A DNA stretch of 64,000 bases from Algoriphagus algorifonticola (GTDB lineage: Bacteria; Bacteroidota; Bacteroidia; Cytophagales; Cyclobacteriaceae): positions 1 through 64,000 of the forward strand of contig NZ_VLOG01000026.1 of the NCBI RefSeq assembly GCF_007655305.1, in the 5' to 3' direction. Position numbers and translations under genes: made by a program. Of the stretch, positions 60,978 through 64,000 are shown one piece after another; position 1 is the stretch's first letter, and every line of letters starts with the position of its first letter. A model generated the notes under the pieces. That model was given only the letters and a program-made list of their open reading frames with translations. It was not told the origin of the DNA and did not search any database.

Positions 60978-61727
60978 CTATTTCATTGGAGAAAAAGGTA
61001 AGGTTTTTAAAAAAACCGCATCCACTCTTTCCACTATTTTACCATCCTTTTCTGAGGCTTCTTTTACCTTAATCCATACCGGATCTTTTACAAAATCAGC
61101 AAAGGATTTTTCATAAGTCGCCTGATTTGAGTGCCCTAAGAGATAGATAAGTTTAGGCTGGTTGCCTCCCTTCTCAACTGTCAAGAAATAAGGATAATTT
61201 TTTAAACCTTGCTTTTCAAATAAAGCTTGGGTGTGATTTCTAAATCTGGACTGGATATCGCTGATCTTTCCGTCAAAACAATGATAAATTCTCAGCTGAA
61301 ATATCCCACTTGGAGCAGGCAGAGGACCTTCATTCAACCCCGGCGCAAATACCATAAAAGTTTCCTGAATGTCTTTTACTAAAATCCCGTCTTTGATTGA
61401 TTCCTGATAGGCTGCCTGCCATTCCTCATCAGCGGAAAATTTTTGCCATAATAAATCTCTGGATTTTGCATCCGGATAACCTAGGATGTAGTAAAGCTTA
61501 TTTTCACTTTCATCTACCGGAAGAAAATAGGCTATATTTTCCATCCCTAAGCGCTCAAAAATCTTCATGGTATGATTTTGAAAACGGTTAATTAAATCGG
61601 GCATTTTCCCTTCATGAGCCGTATAAACGCGCAATTCAAAATAATTAGACTTGATATTTTGCAATTGCTGACCGAAAACCTGAACTGAAAGAAATGCAAG
61701 CAGGATAACTGTAAATAGTTTTTTCAT
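60978..61727 (-). CDS. Secreted double NIPSNAP-domain protein
   Basis: 249 residues. A signal peptide (LFTVILLAFLSVQVFGQQ) precedes two tandem NIPSNAP (ferredoxin-like dimeric alpha/beta barrel) units. Each begins with a YELRVY-type strand (YFELRVYTAHEGKMPDLINRF and IFQLRIYHCFDGKISDIQSRF) and contains a YFLPV/YFLTVE strand. NIPSNAP proteins are of unclear biochemical role; some bind small molecules or stabilise proteins. Periplasmic placement is predicted from the signal. Single gene between two terminators. Confidence 0.85.
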   Translation of the reverse strand: MKKLFTVILLAFLSVQVFGQQLQNIKSNYFELRVYTAHEGKMPDLINRFQNHTMKIFERLGMENIAYFLPVDESENKLYYILGYPDAKSRDLLWQKFSADEEWQAAYQESIKDGILVKDIQETFMVFAPGLNEGPLPAPSGIFQLRIYHCFDGKISDIQSRFRNHTQALFEKQGLKNYPYFLTVEKGGNQPKLIYLLGHSNQATYEKSFADFVKDPVWIKVKEASEKDGKIVERVDAVFLKTLPFSPMK

Positions 61728-61800
61728 GAAATTGAATAGGTTATTGAGGGTTGATTGAGTCTAAAATACCTCAAAAAAAGAAGAATTCCCGACACCGAAA

Positions 61801-61835
61801 ATAAAAAAGCCTGATTCAAAACTGAAATCAGGCTT
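61801..61835 (-). terminator. Terminator after the small membrane protein gene
   Basis: Perfect 10-bp stem AAGCCTGATT / AATCAGGCTT (61807-61816 with 61826-61835), loop 9, followed on the minus strand by TTTT. It lies 22 bases after the stop. Confidence 0.9.
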
Positions 61836-61856
61836 CAAAGGAAATTATATGTGCAA

Positions 61857-62051
61857 TTACATCAATCTCTTGATCGTCCATACAATGATAGCAAATAAGA
61901 AGATGATGATGGAAATCTTGTTGATTCCATGCATCATTCTCAGATTGAAATTTGATTTTTGATTAGGATCTGGTTTTTGAAAAACCCGGATAAAGTAATT
62001 CCCCACCTCACCCAGCTTAAAGAACTCTTTTACTTTATTTTTTTCAGACAT
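61857..62051 (-). CDS. Small single-pass membrane protein (DUF6728-like)
   Basis: 64 residues. The N-terminal half is basic and soluble (FFKLGEVGNYFIRVFQKPDP), then NFNLRMMHGINK and one C-terminal transmembrane helix (ISIIIFLFAIIVWTI). The pattern matches a small Bacteroidota family of unknown function. It lies 87 bases after ispG on the same strand and ends in a terminator, so it is probably the last gene of that transcript. Confidence 0.7.
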   Translation of the reverse strand: MSEKNKVKEFFKLGEVGNYFIRVFQKPDPNQKSNFNLRMMHGINKISIIIFLFAIIVWTIKRLM

Positions 62052-62138
62052 AGTCTTGTAATTTTTACTGTAAACACACTGATGGGGAGATAAGTTTGCC
62101 CAAAAGCCAGTATCTTTTTTTGCTTTTCTAACAGAAAA

Positions 62139-64000
62139 TCAGATGGTCTCAGGCTCTATCCATTGCCCATCTTCTCGAATGATTTCTATAAGTTCATCCA
62201 CGGCTTTTTCTGAAGGAACAGATCGTTTGACCACTTCTTTTCCTTTATACAAAGTAATCTTCCCTTTTCCGGAACCTACATACCCATAATCTGCATCAGC
62301 CATTTCTCCAGGACCATTTACGATACAGCCCATGATTCCGATTTTAACACCTTTGAGATGATCTGTTCGCTTACGAATCATAGCCGTCGTTTCCTGAAGA
62401 TCAAATAGCGTTCGTCCGCAGGAAGGACAAGAAATATATTCAGTCTTAGACATTCGGGTTCTGGCAGCTTGTAAGACTCCAAAAGAAACTGAATTATGCA
62501 GCTTAATTTGCTCAAGCATTTCATCTCTTTCATGGGCTGCTTCTTTTTCCATGGAAATCATAATCCCATCTCCCAATCCATCTACCAACAAACCTCCTAC
62601 ATCTGTGGCGGCGTAAAGCATGGTTTTATCAGCTGATTGATCTGTGTAGCTAACTTTTACCACCACAGGAATAGTACAGCTTACTTTCAAAAGTTTTACA
62701 AAGGCAGCTCTCAATGCCGGCATGGCATGAGTGTTATTGGTTTTTAAAATAACCACCCAATTGGTCTGGTTTTGTAAAAATGGAATAGCTTCCTCCACCT
62801 CTGTATCCAACAATTCGAGAAAATTCAAAGCTTCATGAAAAACGCTGGCACTCTGAACATTCCCCCAAGTAAATAGCGGAAACTTATTTTTCTGATCAGG
62901 AGCCTCGTCCCAGACTTCGAAATTTTGGATTTCCTTCATTCCATTAGGAAGCATGAAAGGAATAGAATTGGAACCGGAATAGACGAAGTCACATCCCTGA
63001 TCATTCATTTTCCACTTATCCAATTCAGGCAGATAAAAGTGACCGACTGCCTTCATTTCCTTTTCAGTAATCTTTTCTATTCTTGAAATATCTGTGATTA
63101 CTCTAGGAACATTATGATCTCCAAAGTTGTAAACCTCAGCACTGCTTCTTTTGGTATACTCGAATGGTTTGATTGGATAATCTTGAATCACATCAATCTC
63201 CTGATGTCTGGATCTATTGGTATAACGATCTATCAAAGCTTTGGCTACCGGAGCTTCAAATTCCGGATCTTCTGTCAATGAAACCCGTACTGTGTCTCCC
63301 AATCCGTCTTCAAGCAAAGTTCCAATTCCAACAGCTGACTTGATTCTTCCATCTTCGGCTTCTCCAGCTTCAGTTACTCCCAGGTGTAAGGGATAAGGCT
63401 TAAATCCACCTTCTTCCAACTTTTGCACCAGAAGACGATATGCCTGCACCATAACCTGAGTATTGGATGATTTCATAGATATGACGATATCATGATAATT
63501 TTCATCCTCACAGATTCTTAAAAATTCCAAGGCTGATTCTACCATACCTAAGGGAGTATCTCCATATCTGCTCATGATCCGGTCAGAGAGAGATCCATGA
63601 TTGGTTCCGATCCTCATCGCAGTTCCATGTTCTTTGCAGATTTTCACCAAAGGCAAAAAGCGTTCACGAATTCTATCCAGCTCTTCCTGGTAACTTTCGT
63701 CAGTATATTCTATGACCTCAAACTTTTTCTTATCGGCATAATTGCCCGGATTGATCCGTACTTTTTCGACAATTTTTGCTGCTATTTCGGCTGCATTGGG
63801 AGTGAAATGAATATCTGCTACCAAGGGTGTCTGGTAACCTCTCTTTCTGAGTTCATTTTTTATCTTTCGAAGATTTTCAGCCTCTTTGATGCTGGGGGCC
63901 GTGATTCTGATCAGTTGGCATCCTGAATCAATCATACGTATGCACTGCTCTACAGAACCTTGAGTGTCCATGGTATCTACCGTGGTCATGGACTGTACGA
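62139..64000 (-). CDS. ispG: 4-hydroxy-3-methylbut-2-enyl diphosphate synthase, 5' end outside window
   Basis: At least 619 residues; the frame continues upstream of the internal ATG (63989) as VQS to the edge, so the start is missing. It has the TIM-barrel half (VDTMDTQGSVEQC, ITAPSIKEAENL, VRINPGNYADKKKF) and the [4Fe-4S] domain with SCPSCGRTLFD and GCIVNGPGEMADADYG. The insert of about 250 residues between them marks the large IspG form seen in Bacteroidota, Chlamydia and plants. It performs a late step of the MEP isoprenoid pathway, as does dxr earlier. Confidence 0.95.
   Translation of the reverse strand, partial: VQSMTTVDTMDTQGSVEQCIRMIDSGCQLIRITAPSIKEAENLRKIKNELRKRGYQTPLVADIHFTPNAAEIAAKIVEKVRINPGNYADKKKFEVIEYTDESYQEELDRIRERFLPLVKICKEHGTAMRIGTNHGSLSDRIMSRYGDTPLGMVESALEFLRICEDENYHDIVISMKSSNTQVMVQAYRLLVQKLEEGGFKPYPLHLGVTEAGEAEDGRIKSAVGIGTLLEDGLGDTVRVSLTEDPEFEAPVAKALIDRYTNRSRHQEIDVIQDYPIKPFEYTKRSSAEVYNFGDHNVPRVITDISRIEKITEKEMKAVGHFYLPELDKWKMNDQGCDFVYSGSNSIPFMLPNGMKEIQNFEVWDEAPDQKNKFPLFTWGNVQSASVFHEALNFLELLDTEVEEAIPFLQNQTNWVVILKTNNTHAMPALRAAFVKLLKVSCTIPVVVKVSYTDQSADKTMLYAATDVGGLLVDGLGDGIMISMEKEAAHERDEMLEQIKLHNSVSFGVLQAARTRMSKTEYISCPSCGRTLFDLQETTAMIRKRTDHLKGVKIGIMGCIVNGPGEMADADYGYVGSGKGKITLYKGKEVVKRSVPSEKAVDELIEIIREDGQWIEPETI

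Overview
The window looks like a chromosomal segment of a Bacteroidota bacterium, most likely order Cytophagales and close to Cyclobacteriaceae such as Algoriphagus. This placement is inferred from gene content, not from a database match. The evidence is a PorP/SprF protein paired with a CHU_C-type C-terminal domain protein (type IX secretion and gliding), Bacteroidota promoters (TTTG, about 19 bases, TAnnTTTG) before tRNA-Leu, the cold-shock gene, btuB and sucD, an IspG much longer than the short bacterial form, and a BtuB-BtuG pair. I see no rRNA, prophage, insertion sequence or CRISPR array. Most of it is a compact housekeeping core, with three more accessory blocks.

Layout. 1-8.2 kb: end of an unidentified gene, T9SS pair, purA, then a rel/spoT-fur-STAS operon. 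8.3-11.9 kb: tRNA-Leu(UAG) followed by the proteostasis set tig-clpP-clpX. 11.9-20 kb: htrA, hsp20, cold-shock gene, sixA-like phosphatase, an SDR, hslU and lon. 20.4-25.1 kb: an accessory surface cluster of two related outer-membrane barrel proteins and a TIG/propeller lipoprotein. 25.4-31.4 kb: rseP-dxr, a second htrA, an orphan HEPN-like protein and dnaA. 31.8-40.1 kb: methylmalonyl-CoA mutase (mutA-mutB), a two-part DUF389 membrane protein, two small secreted proteins, and a ferredoxin/ferredoxin reductase pair behind a marR gene.

40.2-48.1 kb is a vitamin B12 region. A btuFCD importer diverges from a cobalamin riboswitch that leads btuB and btuG, and meaB, the G-protein chaperone of methylmalonyl-CoA mutase, follows. 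B12 uptake, its regulation and a B12 enzyme therefore lie within about 16 kb. 48.2-51.1 kb: hemJ, SCO and cytochrome c genes, a small lipoprotein and a class IV aminotransferase.

51.2-58.2 kb is the most interesting accessory block. It is a tight same-strand run of a giant propeller sensor kinase, a receiver-kinase protein with an altered H-box, an ABC ATPase, a permease with a histidine/acid-rich extracytoplasmic segment, and a secreted protein with a CxxC motif. It reads as a self-contained sensing and transport unit, perhaps for metal. 58.3-64 kb: sucD, an ABC-F ATPase, a double NIPSNAP protein, a small membrane protein and ispG, which runs off the right edge.
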